Below, one piece after another: positions 1-9,554 of a DNA stretch of 64,000 nucleotides. This stretch comes from QKMZ01 sp012965515. GTDB taxonomy: Bacteria > Cyanobacteriota > Vampirovibrionia > Obscuribacterales > Obscuribacteraceae. A model generated the notes under the pieces. That model had not been told where the DNA came from and did no database searches. It saw only the letters and a program-made list of their open reading frames with translations. The position numbers were made by a program, and so were the translations under genes. Numbering within the stretch: position 1 is the first letter of the stretch; each line of letters starts with the position of its first letter. The DNA lies in assembly GCA_937879965.1 (NCBI GenBank), contig CALFMP010000036.1:62001-126000 (forward strand), written 5' to 3'.

Positions 1-1847
1 ACAACTTGGACGAGCCGCTCCGAGTCGCCCCGTATCTGTAAGTCTTCCTTCGGTGCATTGATAGTTACTTTCTTCACTTCTCTATGTGAATTGACCGCTT
101 CGAGCGACGGCTCAACAATCGCATTCAGGCTCGTGTCACCAACTGCGATTTTGAGGTGGCCGGCTTCCCACCGGTCGATGTCCAGCAAATCTCTAATCAT
201 GTTTACTAGTCGATCTACACTCTTGTTCAGCAATCCAAGTTTCTGAGTTCCGGCGTCGCTAAGTTGGCCGTAGACTCCACGTCCGAGCAAATCGAGATAG
301 CTTTGAACAGACGTTAGCGGTGTTCGCAAGTCGTGGCTCACCATCTGCACGAATTGAGCTTTCATCAGTTCTATTTCATGCCTGTCTGTAATGTCGAGAA
401 TTAAGCCGATTAGTCGTTTGCCATCCAGCGTTTCGATTTCTCTGAAGGAAATCTCTACCGGTACTTCAGTCCCATCCGGTCTTTCAGCTAAACATTCGTG
501 GGCTCTACCCAGGGCATTCTCGGTTATGTATGCGAGATTGACTTTGCGAGCGCGTGAATCGGTGAGGATGCTATCTATTGTTTTTCCTTCGATGTCCGCA
601 AGCTTATAACCAAAAACCTCTTCAAATGTACGATTTGACAGAACGACTTTCCCGTCTAGATCAACCATCATCAATCCTACGGGCAAACTTTCGAGAATTT
701 GACGCAGCCGCGTTTCAGCTTCTTTGATTACTTGTTCTGCAGCTTTTCTTTCAGTGATGTCGTGAGCAACACAGAAGAAAGAATCATCCGGGTCGGACCA
801 TTGAACCGACCACAAAATGTTGATGTCAGACCCGTCGGCGCGAGTGATGCGGCTTTCGAATTCACTCGACTTATTGCCTTCTCTTATATCTTTAAGAGCA
901 TTGACCGTTGCTTCTGCGTCGGATTTTAAAACGATTTCCAGGCAATTTTTTCCGACCAGCTCTGCGGGCTCGAATCCGAACATCGGCTTCGCCGCAGGGC
1001 TGAGCTTTGTGAAGTTGCCATCTCTATCTAATGAAAAGATGACGTCGGCTGCGTTTTCAACGAATGCGCGCTCTTTTCTTGCTGCCGCATTGAGCGCATT
1101 CGCCATTTCCTTGAACACTCTATCCAGGTGCGACAATTCGTCATTGCCCGAGAGTGGCGGATTAAGAGGTTGCCCGCGTCCGAGTCGCACTGAGTTGTCC
1201 ATCAAAATCGCAAGACGACTCGTAACCTCCTTATTAAAGTTAACTACTAGAAGAAAGGAGACGACTATTGTCACTCCGACCAATGAATAAAGAAGCATCT
1301 TTGTCTTCTCGCGCAATTCGGATTGCGTCTGCGGGCTGGTCTTTTCGATTTCGCGCTCGACGGACAAGATGGCCTCGAGTTCTGTAATCAAATCACGCAA
1401 TATCAATTTCAGTGCCGGGAGTTCCGAAGCCAGAGCCAGGTCACCACCCTGCTTGAACATGCGCTTGACCTGTTTCAGTTTTTCCGCACTGCAACCTGCC
1501 TTGCGCTGCAATTCCCTCAAGTGATTCATTTCCTGAGGATTGTCTTTAAGTAGCCTTTCCAACGGCGGAACTTCCCGCTCGAAACCTTCGCGCAGGGAAT
1601 AAGTCGCTTCCATTTTGCGACCAGTGCCGATTAGCCCCTCTGCGGTAACACCGGCTATATAACCTATGATCAACCTGTGTATTTGATTGACATGGTGAAT
1701 GATTTCGCGCGCGCGGACTTCCTTTTCCCGCTCCCTTTCAGTCTCATCGAGGAGTTTTCCCAGCATGGAGACGAATGTGAGCTGCACGCAGAGCGGCACG
1801 GCCACAAGAAAGAACACCTTTTGGGAAAGTTTTAGACCCGGCTGCAT
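1..1847 (-). CDS. PAS-domain sensor histidine kinase (C-terminus outside window)
   Basis: Membrane sensor kinase read on the minus strand from an ATG at 1847 and still open at base 1, so about 615 residues are visible. A first membrane segment lies near residues 9-27 and a second near 186-205, enclosing a periplasmic sensor region; a HAMP-like linker follows. Two PAS domains (about 265-380 and 390-490) come next; the first ends in the usual HDITER-type motif. The HisKA motif SHDLRTPL has phospho-acceptor His at about residue 505. The start of the ATPase domain (GDSERL) is at the window edge. Frame is intact between the start and the H-box. No partner regulator is adjacent; the OmpR-type regulator at 4.7-5.4 kb is a possible partner but is not in the same operon. 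Ligand unknown. Confidence 0.9.
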   Translation of the reverse strand, partial: MQPGLKLSQKVFFLVAVPLCVQLTFVSMLGKLLDETEREREKEVRAREIIHHVNQIHRLIIGYIAGVTAEGLIGTGRKMEATYSLREGFEREVPPLERLLKDNPQEMNHLRELQRKAGCSAEKLKQVKRMFKQGGDLALASELPALKLILRDLITELEAILSVEREIEKTSPQTQSELREKTKMLLYSLVGVTIVVSFLLVVNFNKEVTSRLAILMDNSVRLGRGQPLNPPLSGNDELSHLDRVFKEMANALNAAARKERAFVENAADVIFSLDRDGNFTKLSPAAKPMFGFEPAELVGKNCLEIVLKSDAEATVNALKDIREGNKSSEFESRITRADGSDINILWSVQWSDPDDSFFCVAHDITERKAAEQVIKEAETRLRQILESLPVGLMMVDLDGKVVLSNRTFEEVFGYKLADIEGKTIDSILTDSRARKVNLAYITENALGRAHECLAERPDGTEVPVEISFREIETLDGKRLIGLILDITDRHEIELMKAQFVQMVSHDLRTPLTSVQSYLDLLGRGVYGQLSDAGTQKLGLLNKSVDRLVNMIRDLLDIDRWEAGHLKIAVGDTSLNAIVEPSLEAVNSHREVKKVTINAPKEDLQIRGDSERLVQV

Positions 1848-2124
1848 GGTCGGTCCGCCCAGCTACGCCTCCTCACTATATATAGCTTACCCAATTTGTG
1901 CGCCTGCCCAGGCTCGGAAAGGTTGCCAGGTGGATTATTTCGAGATTGTCACGTGAGTGTCATTTTTGGACCGTAGTCTTCCATGCAACCCTCAGATGAG
2001 CCGCTGGACCACTTTCGGCACCCAGCATTCCCACTTCAACACTTACTACCGATCTCCATAGCCCTTAGCCCGATGCACTAAATACCGCATCAGCTGAGTG
2101 CGTTTTCACCCTAGGAGGAACACC

Positions 2125-3903
2125 ATGACACGTCAGGTGGAAAACTTTAACGCGTGCCCAGAACGTCAGCCACAAACCGTTGATAATTTGTGCAAAGACG
2201 TCTACACACCGGAAAACAGAAATCAATTTTGCGGGACCAAAAAGCCTGAAGTTAATTGCAATTCTGATGATGACTTCAACAGTTATTTCTCCGATAACTT
2301 GAGCCAGAACATTTATGACGGTGGCTGTGCGCAGCCTGACAGTAACAAATACTTGAAGAATATAGATAAGGGACAAAAGTACCTCGACAAAGCCAGCAAC
2401 GATCTCGAACAAGCTCTATGTGCACTGGACAACGGAAACAGCCGCGATGCACAAAGGCAGATAGAAGAAGCCCTCAAGCGCAGCGGAAAGGCCGTCAATC
2501 AGTTTGATAAGGCAACTGATAGACATCAGGGTGGTGGCGCCAATGGTGCTTACGGTGAAGATGGTCTCAAAGACGGTTCCCGCGAGATTGGCGGTTCCCG
2601 CGAAGAGATGAACAAGGCTCTCGATCTGCTCAAGTGCGGCAAGACCGGCGAAGCCTACGAGTCCATTCGTGAAGCCTTGAAAGGTCTTAAATCCGGTGGC
2701 GAAGAAGTTCAAGCCGGTGAAGATAGCTTGAGAGGCACCAAGCCAGTAAGCACTATGCGTGGTCGCGAAGCTGCTTCCGATAGAGAATTCAAAGAAGGTT
2801 CGAAACAATTTGACCGCGCCGGTGATGCACTCGAAGATGCACTCAATTCGCTTGATCACGGAAACAGCAGCAGCGCATTGCGCGACCTCGAACGCAGCCA
2901 ACGTAATTTGGACCTCGGACAGAACAACTACAAAGACGGCTTGAGACTGAATCAAGTCGGCGATGAATCTGGTATCAAGAAGGGTCTGGAAACATCTAAG
3001 ACAGTCGATCAATCAATTGACGCAGCAATGGATCTGCTGAAAGCTGGATGCACCAGAGAAGCGAAGCAGATGATCCAAGAAGCGATGAATCGTCTCGAAA
3101 AGAGCTCTGATCAACTCGCCGCCGGCGTCGAGAAGCAAGATGATCTCGACTTCCGTCCAGGCGACCGCGTTTCTGATCGCAACCGCGGGCGCGATATTGA
3201 TTTCCCTCGTGACTGGCAGCCGACCAACCCGAACTGGCGCGACAGAATCAACCTTGGTAACGGGGACAGAATTGGCTTGTTCCCCGGTGAGTTCGGAATT
3301 ACTAACATCTTGGATAGAACCAGCGACAACAGAGGAATCAACTGGCAAGACTACGATCAAGATCGCCGCGATCCCATGGGCAATTTCAATCCGCTCGATC
3401 CTGCCGGATTGTTCGGTGACAACTTTAACCCATTAGATCCAGCTGGTCTTTTCGACAACCGTGATGGTGGCTTCAATCCACTTGATCCGATCGGCCTCTT
3501 CGATAACAAAGACGGCGGATTTAATCCCCTTGATCCAATTGGACTATTCGATCAGGGTGGCAAAAATGGAGGTTTCAATCCACTAGATCCGATCGGCTTG
3601 TTCGACAAAGGTGGTAAGAACGGCGGTTTCAACCCGCTTGATCCAATCGGCTTGTTCGACCAGGGAGGTAAGAACGGTGGCTTCAACCCGTTGGATCCCG
3701 CTGGACTTCTCGGTGGCAAGGATGGCGGATTCAACCCGCTCGATCCCATCGGTCTGTTCGATAAGGGCGGCAAAGATGGTGGTTTCAATCCGTTGGATCC
3801 CGCCGGTCTCTTGTCCAGCAACGACGGTGGAAAAGATAGCCCGCTCGATATTCTGAACCCAATCAAGGTAACCAAGAAAATCTTTGGAGGTCTCTTCGGT
3901 TAA
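2125..3903 (+). CDS. Helical-repeat protein with C-terminal FNPLDP(A/I)GL tandem repeats
   Basis: Unrecognised 592-residue protein. The ATG at 2125 is chosen because AGGAGG lies just upstream. There is no signal peptide or membrane segment. The N-terminal two thirds (about residues 70-340) hold three or four copies of a roughly 90-residue acidic/basic helical unit, with recurring AL-LL/SLD-G-S/T and REAL-R/KGLK patterns that look like paired helices. A linker rich in Asp, Arg and Asn follows. From about residue 420 there are nine near-identical units built on FNPLDP(A/I)GLF plus a Gly/Lys/Asp/Asn spacer, and a degenerate tenth. The repeat DNA varies at third positions, so the repeats are kept at protein level. 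A scaffold or adhesive structural role is possible but not shown. Confidence 0.85.
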   Translation: MTRQVENFNACPERQPQTVDNLCKDVYTPENRNQFCGTKKPEVNCNSDDDFNSYFSDNLSQNIYDGGCAQPDSNKYLKNIDKGQKYLDKASNDLEQALCALDNGNSRDAQRQIEEALKRSGKAVNQFDKATDRHQGGGANGAYGEDGLKDGSREIGGSREEMNKALDLLKCGKTGEAYESIREALKGLKSGGEEVQAGEDSLRGTKPVSTMRGREAASDREFKEGSKQFDRAGDALEDALNSLDHGNSSSALRDLERSQRNLDLGQNNYKDGLRLNQVGDESGIKKGLETSKTVDQSIDAAMDLLKAGCTREAKQMIQEAMNRLEKSSDQLAAGVEKQDDLDFRPGDRVSDRNRGRDIDFPRDWQPTNPNWRDRINLGNGDRIGLFPGEFGITNILDRTSDNRGINWQDYDQDRRDPMGNFNPLDPAGLFGDNFNPLDPAGLFDNRDGGFNPLDPIGLFDNKDGGFNPLDPIGLFDQGGKNGGFNPLDPIGLFDKGGKNGGFNPLDPIGLFDQGGKNGGFNPLDPAGLLGGKDGGFNPLDPIGLFDKGGKDGGFNPLDPAGLLSSNDGGKDSPLDILNPIKVTKKIFGGLFG

Positions 3904-3943
3904 TCGAAAAGCTTACTACTAGGATCGGTTTTATGCGAGACGG

Positions 3944-3965
3944 AGAGAGCGCCCAGGCGCTCTCT
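3944..3965 (+). terminator. Rho-independent-type terminator
   Basis: The inverted repeat AGAGAGCGCC / GGCGCTCTCT lies 40 bases after the stop of the repeat protein and is followed by a short T-rich stretch (TTAGTCTTT). Realistic folding opens the two inner pairs to give a six-base loop. Confidence 0.65.
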
Positions 3966-4186
3966 TAGTCTTTGCAGTGAATATCGAAAATCGAACTCGT
4001 ACATAATCGAGCGAGAGTACGCTTGCCGTATGTGTTTACAGCAATCCTCTGGCTGCTTTTGCTGAGCTTGCCCGTGCGTAAAGTTACATACTTTTGTGTC
4101 TAGTGAGTTCACACTATGGAACTACCCGTGGAGCCATTCGTCGCACTGAAAAAACTATGAAATTGCGGATGTTAGGGAGGTAAATT

Positions 4187-4708
4187 ATGCCCACCGCACT
4201 AAAACCCAGCCTCAGATTTTTCTCTCGTCCGTCCGAGCACAGGACAGCTTTTTCTCCTATGACGATGGGCATTGCCATTGCGTGGACGCTGTTTGCTATC
4301 TACTTTGTCGTAGCTGCAGGTTCGCTTAGTCATGTCGCTACGATTGGCGCCATGATCTTCTTCGTGGTCTGCGCGTATGGCGTCTATATGGCTTTTCTGA
4401 CTTACGACTGGACGCAAGAAAACAGCAAGCGCTTTGAAGTTTTCATCCACGGCGACCTGCTTGGTCTGTCGTCTTTCGAAGGTAATAACACCGTAGGTTC
4501 ATACGAACAAATTGCCTTGGATAAAGTAGAAACGGTCGAATATTTCGAACCACGCGACTCCTCTACTCTGATGCTCAGAGCGTTGGACAAAACATTGGAA
4601 ATCCCCCTGTGGGCATTCTCAGAATCGGACGAGAAACAAATAGTCAACTACATCCGCATGCGCGGCGTAGAATTCCTCGGCAATCCAGCGGACATAGCAG
4701 CGGCATAA
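4187..4708 (+). CDS. Small two-helix membrane protein, unknown function
   Basis: 173-residue protein with a good GGGAGG ribosome site before the ATG. Two membrane helices (about residues 28-48 and 52-72) are followed by a cytoplasmic domain of about 100 residues. The pattern, a helical hairpin then a compact beta-rich domain, resembles DUF2244/PH-like membrane proteins, but I cannot assign a family. It stands alone: the upstream gap of about 280 bases holds the terminator of the preceding gene, and it converges on a response regulator with a strong hairpin between them. Confidence 0.75.
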   Translation: MPTALKPSLRFFSRPSEHRTAFSPMTMGIAIAWTLFAIYFVVAAGSLSHVATIGAMIFFVVCAYGVYMAFLTYDWTQENSKRFEVFIHGDLLGLSSFEGNNTVGSYEQIALDKVETVEYFEPRDSSTLMLRALDKTLEIPLWAFSESDEKQIVNYIRMRGVEFLGNPADIAAA

Positions 4709-4713
4709 TTCGG

Positions 4714-4742
4714 CCCGTAGGGGCGGCGAGAACGCCGCCCGC
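4714..4742. repeat. GTAGGGGCG palindromic repeat unit
   Basis: Perfect hairpin GGGCGGCG-AGAA-CGCCGCCC preceded by CCCGTA, in the gap between two convergent genes. Related units with the GTAGG(G/A)GCG core occur near 7.5 kb and 20.2 kb. Likely a REP-like element that may also act as a bidirectional terminator. Confidence 0.6.
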
Positions 4743-4750
4743 TGTGGCGA

Positions 4751-5428
4751 TTAATCGGTGACGAGTTTGTAGCCGACGCCGTAGATGTTTTCCAGCATCG
4801 ATGGTTGACCTTCGATGTCGATCTTTTGGCGCAAACGTTTCACACAGGTGCGCACCGTTTCCGGTCCGACGTTTGATTCAGATTTCCAAACGCGATCGAG
4901 CAAGTTTTGTGCACTAAATACTTGATTCGGATGGCGCATCAAATGTTCGAGGAGAGCGAATTCTTTCGGGTGCAAGGTAATTTCCTTGCCATCGCGGGTC
5001 AATTTGTGAGCCGATGGGTCGAGGACTAATCCGCCCACTTCCAAAATATTGCTAGGGGCGGTCGAGCCGGAGCGGCGAAGTAGCGCACGTACCCGTGCCG
5101 AAAGCTCTTTCAGGTGGAAAGGTTTGGTCAAATAGTCGTCGGCGCCACTATCGAGCCCCTTTTCCTTTTCATCGATAGTGTCTTTGCCCGTCAGCATCAA
5201 AATGGGTGTTGTGCCGCCTCGGAAGCGGAACTCTTTGCAGAGTTCGACGCCGGTAACACCGGGCAGCCCCCAATCGAGGACGATCACGTCGTAGTGATAA
5301 TTCTGGAGCAATTCCCTGGCGTCTTCGCCGTTGTAGGCGCATTCCAGTGTGTGGTATTCGCCTGACAAGCTGTCCGAAACCAAGTCAGCAAGCAGTTTGT
5401 CGTCATCAACTACGAGGATTTTTGCCAT
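4751..5428 (-). CDS. OmpR/PhoB-family response regulator
   Basis: 225-residue two-domain regulator. The receiver domain (residues 1-118) has the acidic pair DDD at 8-10, phospho-acceptor Asp52 in VLDWGLPG, and the conserved Lys in LTKPF near 104. The C-terminal winged-helix DNA-binding domain (about 128-225) ends with the usual GVGYKL motif. It is monocistronic, with no kinase adjacent on the same strand. The sensor kinase at the left edge of the window is the nearest candidate partner, by proximity only. Confidence 0.93.
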   Translation of the reverse strand: MAKILVVDDDKLLADLVSDSLSGEYHTLECAYNGEDARELLQNYHYDVIVLDWGLPGVTGVELCKEFRFRGGTTPILMLTGKDTIDEKEKGLDSGADDYLTKPFHLKELSARVRALLRRSGSTAPSNILEVGGLVLDPSAHKLTRDGKEITLHPKEFALLEHLMRHPNQVFSAQNLLDRVWKSESNVGPETVRTCVKRLRQKIDIEGQPSMLENIYGVGYKLVTD

Positions 5429-5608
5429 CTGACTGGGAAACGCGGACCCGCGACTAAAAGGGAATGACTTTATGTCATGAATTTAGCCCATTATGCCCTT
5501 ATGTTCAATCTCTGGATGGTTTACAAGGGGGTGTTTGCTGCGAATGACTCATCTGACGCCCGTCTCGGCATATGCGGGCGCCTCTCCCAGCATCTATCCC
5601 CGTGCGTC

Positions 5609-7303
5609 TTACATCGCCATCAATCTGCGCGCGCTGTACCATCCGTCGCCTGACCCACCCCACCAATTATTGACCAGGAATCGGTCCGTCTTGGGATCGT
5701 AGTCATCGATTGCCATGGCGTGTCCGGGGACGATGTATCCTACGGAGCCATTCTTGAGTTGTTTGATCAAGCTTTCTTTTCTGTAGCGACCGCCAGTCCA
5801 GGTATCGTGAATCGCCATCTTTTGTCCGGTCGCCATCATGCGAACGTATTCCATCTGGTCATTGGTGGTGCCCGGATAATTGCCGCCGTTGCTCTTGTAT
5901 CCAAGTGTTGCCATGGCAGCGAATTGGAATATTTGGTTCGAATACGTGCGGTGATATGTGGGTTGGTATTTGATTTGGTTGGCGCCCAGTTCGACGACTC
6001 TCTTTTGTCCGCTCTTTGTGACGCCGCGTGACGTGACACATCCAGTCGTCAATGCTTCGCGCACCCAGCGAGTCAAGTCTTGCGGGCGCCGCTGAGCAAG
6101 CGTGTCTTCGACTGAATTGAGCGCGCATGTACCGACTGGTCCCTGGTTAATGTACTTGGTCGGATTCGCCAATTCCATCAGTTCTGTTTCGACTGCCAAT
6201 CGACGTTCGCCATGAGTCACGCGCTTGGCATTACCCTTGGGTTCGTCCGTGAAAATGCGAGAAAGATTTCTGTATGATTCTGCAATGTCGTCGCTCGATG
6301 CGCACTTCCATCCTTTGTTGCGGAAACGTTCTTGGCGCGCTTCGAATTTATCCATCCAACTTTCGATTGTGTTTTCGTTGCCTTTGAAAACACCGTGTCT
6401 TGCTGCGATCTTGATGAAGTCTTCGCGTGCAGTGGAAAGGTCCGCACTGCTGTATTCGCTAGGACCGACCATAAAATTGGTGACAATTTCCTGATATGCA
6501 AGATTGCCGTCGTCCATGATTTGAACGTTCTTGCGCCAGGTGGTTTTGTTAGTGCCTTCGGTGTGAGTGACGAACTTGTCTGTGTCGCCGACTCTGTCGG
6601 AAATCTGAACTATCTGGCCGCCCATCGCAGTTTGATAACGCTCTACAATTTGCGTTGCGCGAGTTGGTTTGCTTTCGTCGGTATATTTGTACTCTGTAAT
6701 TGAGCCGTCTGCCTTGATGACACTTTCCAGTCGGGAAGTGGCTTTTCCGTTGACGTCTATGATCTCGTGCGTGGTGTTGGTGAAATCGGAGTGCATCGTG
6801 GAGATATGCTTGCCATCATCGGACGCAATCATCACGTTGCCGACGTTGTCGCCTTTTTGAACCACCTGTATGCGTGATGCCAGTTGTTTCAAGTCATCGT
6901 CCTGAGTGCTTCCGCTCAAGTCAATGACTGATTCTTGACCATTCATTCTGGTCGTGATTTTCTCAACAAGTGGTGCGCCGTTGGCGTCGAGTTTGACTTT
7001 GTTGTTTTCGTCTCTTTGATATTCGATGCTTTGAGAATTCTCGCCCTTTCGGACCTCGGTGACGAAACCGCCTTCAAGCTTCACGAAAGATCCATCGCGC
7101 TTTTTCAATTCGACGGGAGGTTCTGTTATTTCGCTTGCAGCGCCCCGCACTTCAGTTCTATCCAGCACGATGGGTGTTTCCGTCTTGCTGGATAAATCGA
7201 CATTCCAATTGGGCCGTTGATTCTCGGGTGGAATGTACTTTTCTGATTGCTGGTCGCCGACGCCGGCTTCATACGGCTTTGCGGCTGTTGTTCTATTGCT
7301 CAT
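5609..7303 (-). CDS. Papain-like (C1/C39-type) cysteine peptidase domain protein
   Basis: 564-residue protein. The C-terminal third has the signature of a papain-fold peptidase: QGPVGTCALNS (oxyanion Gln and nucleophile Cys), then PGHAMAIDDYD (catalytic His), then VNNWWG (Asn). The N-terminal 350 residues are polar and rich in Asp, Thr, Lys and Gly, with beta-strand-like YRDENNKVKLDANGAPL segments typical of extended surface domains. There is no signal peptide, so it is either intracellular or exported by another route. It is followed upstream on the same strand, 220 bases away, by a second large low-complexity protein; the two may form a substrate/processing pair. The order of motifs supports peptidase activity; the substrate is unknown. 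Confidence 0.8.
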   Translation of the reverse strand: MSNRTTAAKPYEAGVGDQQSEKYIPPENQRPNWNVDLSSKTETPIVLDRTEVRGAASEITEPPVELKKRDGSFVKLEGGFVTEVRKGENSQSIEYQRDENNKVKLDANGAPLVEKITTRMNGQESVIDLSGSTQDDDLKQLASRIQVVQKGDNVGNVMIASDDGKHISTMHSDFTNTTHEIIDVNGKATSRLESVIKADGSITEYKYTDESKPTRATQIVERYQTAMGGQIVQISDRVGDTDKFVTHTEGTNKTTWRKNVQIMDDGNLAYQEIVTNFMVGPSEYSSADLSTAREDFIKIAARHGVFKGNENTIESWMDKFEARQERFRNKGWKCASSDDIAESYRNLSRIFTDEPKGNAKRVTHGERRLAVETELMELANPTKYINQGPVGTCALNSVEDTLAQRRPQDLTRWVREALTTGCVTSRGVTKSGQKRVVELGANQIKYQPTYHRTYSNQIFQFAAMATLGYKSNGGNYPGTTNDQMEYVRMMATGQKMAIHDTWTGGRYRKESLIKQLKNGSVGYIVPGHAMAIDDYDPKTDRFLVNNWWGGSGDGWYSARRLMAM

Positions 7304-7462
7304 GATACTCGCGGCTTGGGGCGGTTGCGCCGCTAACAGAGGGAGTGATGCCGATTTTATTGGGTGCTGCGTTTATTCCGAACTCTGCATCCGAAGACCT
7401 TTGGTGTTTCTCCAAATGGAACTTCGGAGCAGATTCGGTGGTTTGGCGAACTTTTGTTTGGC

Positions 7463-7523
7463 GGGTGATGCATCGCATCGCCCCTACGGTTTCCAGATTG
7501 GGCGCAGGCGATGCGCCCCTACG
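7463..7523. repeat. REP-like GATGCAT..CATCGCCCCTACG repeat pair
   Basis: Two neighbouring units end in GCGCCCCTACG or ATCGCCCCTACG, each preceded by an inverted GGCGATGC-type arm. They sit directly after the stop codon of the gene at 7524. The first unit matches a unit at 20174 at all but two of 26 positions, so this is a dispersed repeat family. Confidence 0.65.
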
Positions 7524-9023
7524 CTATGACTTCCGTTTTGCTTGGGCTTGTGCCTTCGCGTTATTGTTGTTGTTGATCAGATCAACGAATTTGATGATTT
7601 CGGTTTCCTTTGGCGGCGTGGGGTTGCGTTGCAATTCTGCAATCAACTTGTCGCCGTTGTCCTTCTTCACCTTTTCGAGATCTGGGGCACCACCCTGGCT
7701 ACTGTCATACTTCTTCGCGGTTTCAACAAGCTGCGAGTTTCTGATGGCTGCTTCCAACGCTGCGTTGTTTTCGAACATCGCGTGGACATCGCTTGTATTG
7801 GCTTCGCCATGTGCTGCTTTGTCGTAGAAGTTTGCCAGTGCTCCGGAGAATTGCTCCAGTTTTGCCGGATCGTTGCAGATGGATTCCATGTTGGTGCCGA
7901 AGTCGTTGAGGGCTTTGGCGCCTTCTGTGTCACCCTGTTTTTCGAGCGCGGCTGCGCGGTCTGCAATGTTTTTCTTGATGTCTTTGCCGTGAGTCTTCAT
8001 GTACTCTTGCAGCTTCTTCATCTTCTCGGGAGACCACGGTGGATCACCGAGTTCTGCCAGAAGTTCCGCCGGAAGCATTGCCGCCATCATCCAGTTCGAG
8101 TAGTGGTTGGCATGCATATCGCCCATAGCGGTAGACATTTCTTTCAGCGCCTGGAATCCACGTTCTTTGTATCCGGAAGTGTCAGAGCCCGGGTCAACGG
8201 TATCTTCTTCGGGACCTAATTCTTCGTCGGGATTTACGTCGGGGCTTGGGCCGCAGCCGTCACCGCCGCCGCCGCCGCCACCACCGCCGTCCGGCAATTC
8301 CGGATCATCCGGCAGCTCTTCGTCAGGATTATCTTGGTCGGCTGGTTTGTAGCGCTCACGGAATCTGTCGCGGTAATCGGCAGATACGAGGTCACCACCA
8401 TTGGTGTCTTTGCCGCTATCAATGCGCGGTGTGCAGTTGGGGCACTTGTCGTGGATCATGGTGCCCAGATCGTCTAATACTTTTTCGGTTACCTTTGGAT
8501 CTGCGCCCGCTTCAACTTGTACGTTGTACTGGCTGAGCGGCTTGTCTGTGTCATTGATGCCTTTGGCGATATCTACTGTTCCGTCTTTTTTGATGACGAT
8601 GTCGGCAGGTTGTGAATCATTTTTAGGTTGAACATTGATGGCGGGCGATTCACCGTCTGCGATCTTCGGACGAGCGGCGTCAACAGGTTGCATACTTTCG
8701 TTGACTTGATATTTAGCGGCTTCGTTTGACTTGAATGCAGAAGGAACGTCTGCAGTATTTACTTTGACTTCAGGTGTCACCACTGCCGGTGTAGCGTCTA
8801 TGGCGGCTGGTGTGGATGGTGCATCGTATCCTGCTACCGGACCGAAACTAACACTGCTCGAATCTGCGGAGAACGTAGAGGTGCTGAACGAGTCACCACT
8901 GGAGAAGCAAGATCCGCTGGAAAATGATGATGTAAAACAGGGTTCGAAAGATGCTGGGGCGAAGGACGCGGCAGGTGCAAACGATGCACCACCATCACCC
9001 ACTGATCCAATACTGTCGCTCAT
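7524..9023 (-). CDS. Low-complexity Ser/Ala-rich protein, unknown function
   Basis: 499 residues from an ATG at 9023 with an AAGGAG site upstream. Residues 1-60 are a Ser/Phe/Ala/Gly-rich tail without charge. A structured stretch at about 110-230 holds a possible metal site, KCPNC, followed by an acidic Pro/Glu/Asp segment, then a run of nine glycines and a CGPSPD motif. The C-terminal 230 residues are helical and end in a basic KAQAQAKRKS tail. There is no signal peptide. It follows a 531-base gap and precedes the peptidase-domain gene on the same strand. Family not recognised. A protein of this composition is often secreted or surface-attached, but nothing here proves it. Confidence 0.75.
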   Translation of the reverse strand: MSDSIGSVGDGGASFAPAASFAPASFEPCFTSSFSSGSCFSSGDSFSTSTFSADSSSVSFGPVAGYDAPSTPAAIDATPAVVTPEVKVNTADVPSAFKSNEAAKYQVNESMQPVDAARPKIADGESPAINVQPKNDSQPADIVIKKDGTVDIAKGINDTDKPLSQYNVQVEAGADPKVTEKVLDDLGTMIHDKCPNCTPRIDSGKDTNGGDLVSADYRDRFRERYKPADQDNPDEELPDDPELPDGGGGGGGGGDGCGPSPDVNPDEELGPEEDTVDPGSDTSGYKERGFQALKEMSTAMGDMHANHYSNWMMAAMLPAELLAELGDPPWSPEKMKKLQEYMKTHGKDIKKNIADRAAALEKQGDTEGAKALNDFGTNMESICNDPAKLEQFSGALANFYDKAAHGEANTSDVHAMFENNAALEAAIRNSQLVETAKKYDSSQGGAPDLEKVKKDNGDKLIAELQRNPTPPKETEIIKFVDLINNNNNAKAQAQAKRKS

Positions 9024-9554
9024 AACTTTTAAATCTCCTTCCTTTGAGTGGAGTGGGGCTCCCCTCCTCAAGCAGCAGCTCTGCCAGGCGTTGGCAGTGC
9101 TAATTTGGAAGTTTTGCTTGATAGAGCCCGGTTACAGGATGGGGGTCCTGATCGTTGTGAGAATTACCGGGATTCGTGCTCTGAAAAATGGAGCAAGAGG
9201 GAGGGACGGGCACGCAAGGTAATTCATCGTGCCGAACATACGTTTTTTGTACGGTCGACAAATGTGTGTGTTGTTGCGCTCCTCTAAGGTATTTTTGCGA
9301 CATTGCAATTTTGTGGCACGACGATGGGAGGATTCCCACCCCGCCCACCGGCTGCCAAGAAGCGGGTTTTAATCTTTCTGTTTTCTTGCACTGCCACATC
9401 GCCAACAGGCGCATGAATTCGTTCCATAGAACCATCTGTTTTGCGTGGTACATATTAGTGAGGGTATTTCCGGCCATTCAAGCCGGGCCATTTGTCTGTG
9501 AACGTACGCGGAGACTCAATTTAGGGCAATCCGATAAGGGATTCGAGTGCCGGG
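9024..9554. other. Intergenic region between divergent genes
   Basis: A 531-base gap between the low-complexity protein gene (minus) and the kinase pair (plus). No convincing coding region is seen on either strand; short frames lack ribosome sites. It must hold promoters for both directions. No clear operator was recognised. Confidence 0.6.

Noticed and set aside
3384..3850. CRISPR array
   Set aside because: The regular repeats are in frame, coding, and have similar, not unique, spacers.
3552..3875. Pro/Leu-rich minus-strand frame
   Set aside because: Shadow of the FNPLDP repeats; no ribosome site.
8107..8352. Plus-strand frame with a polyproline run
   Set aside because: Antisense image of the polyglycine stretch of the minus-strand gene.
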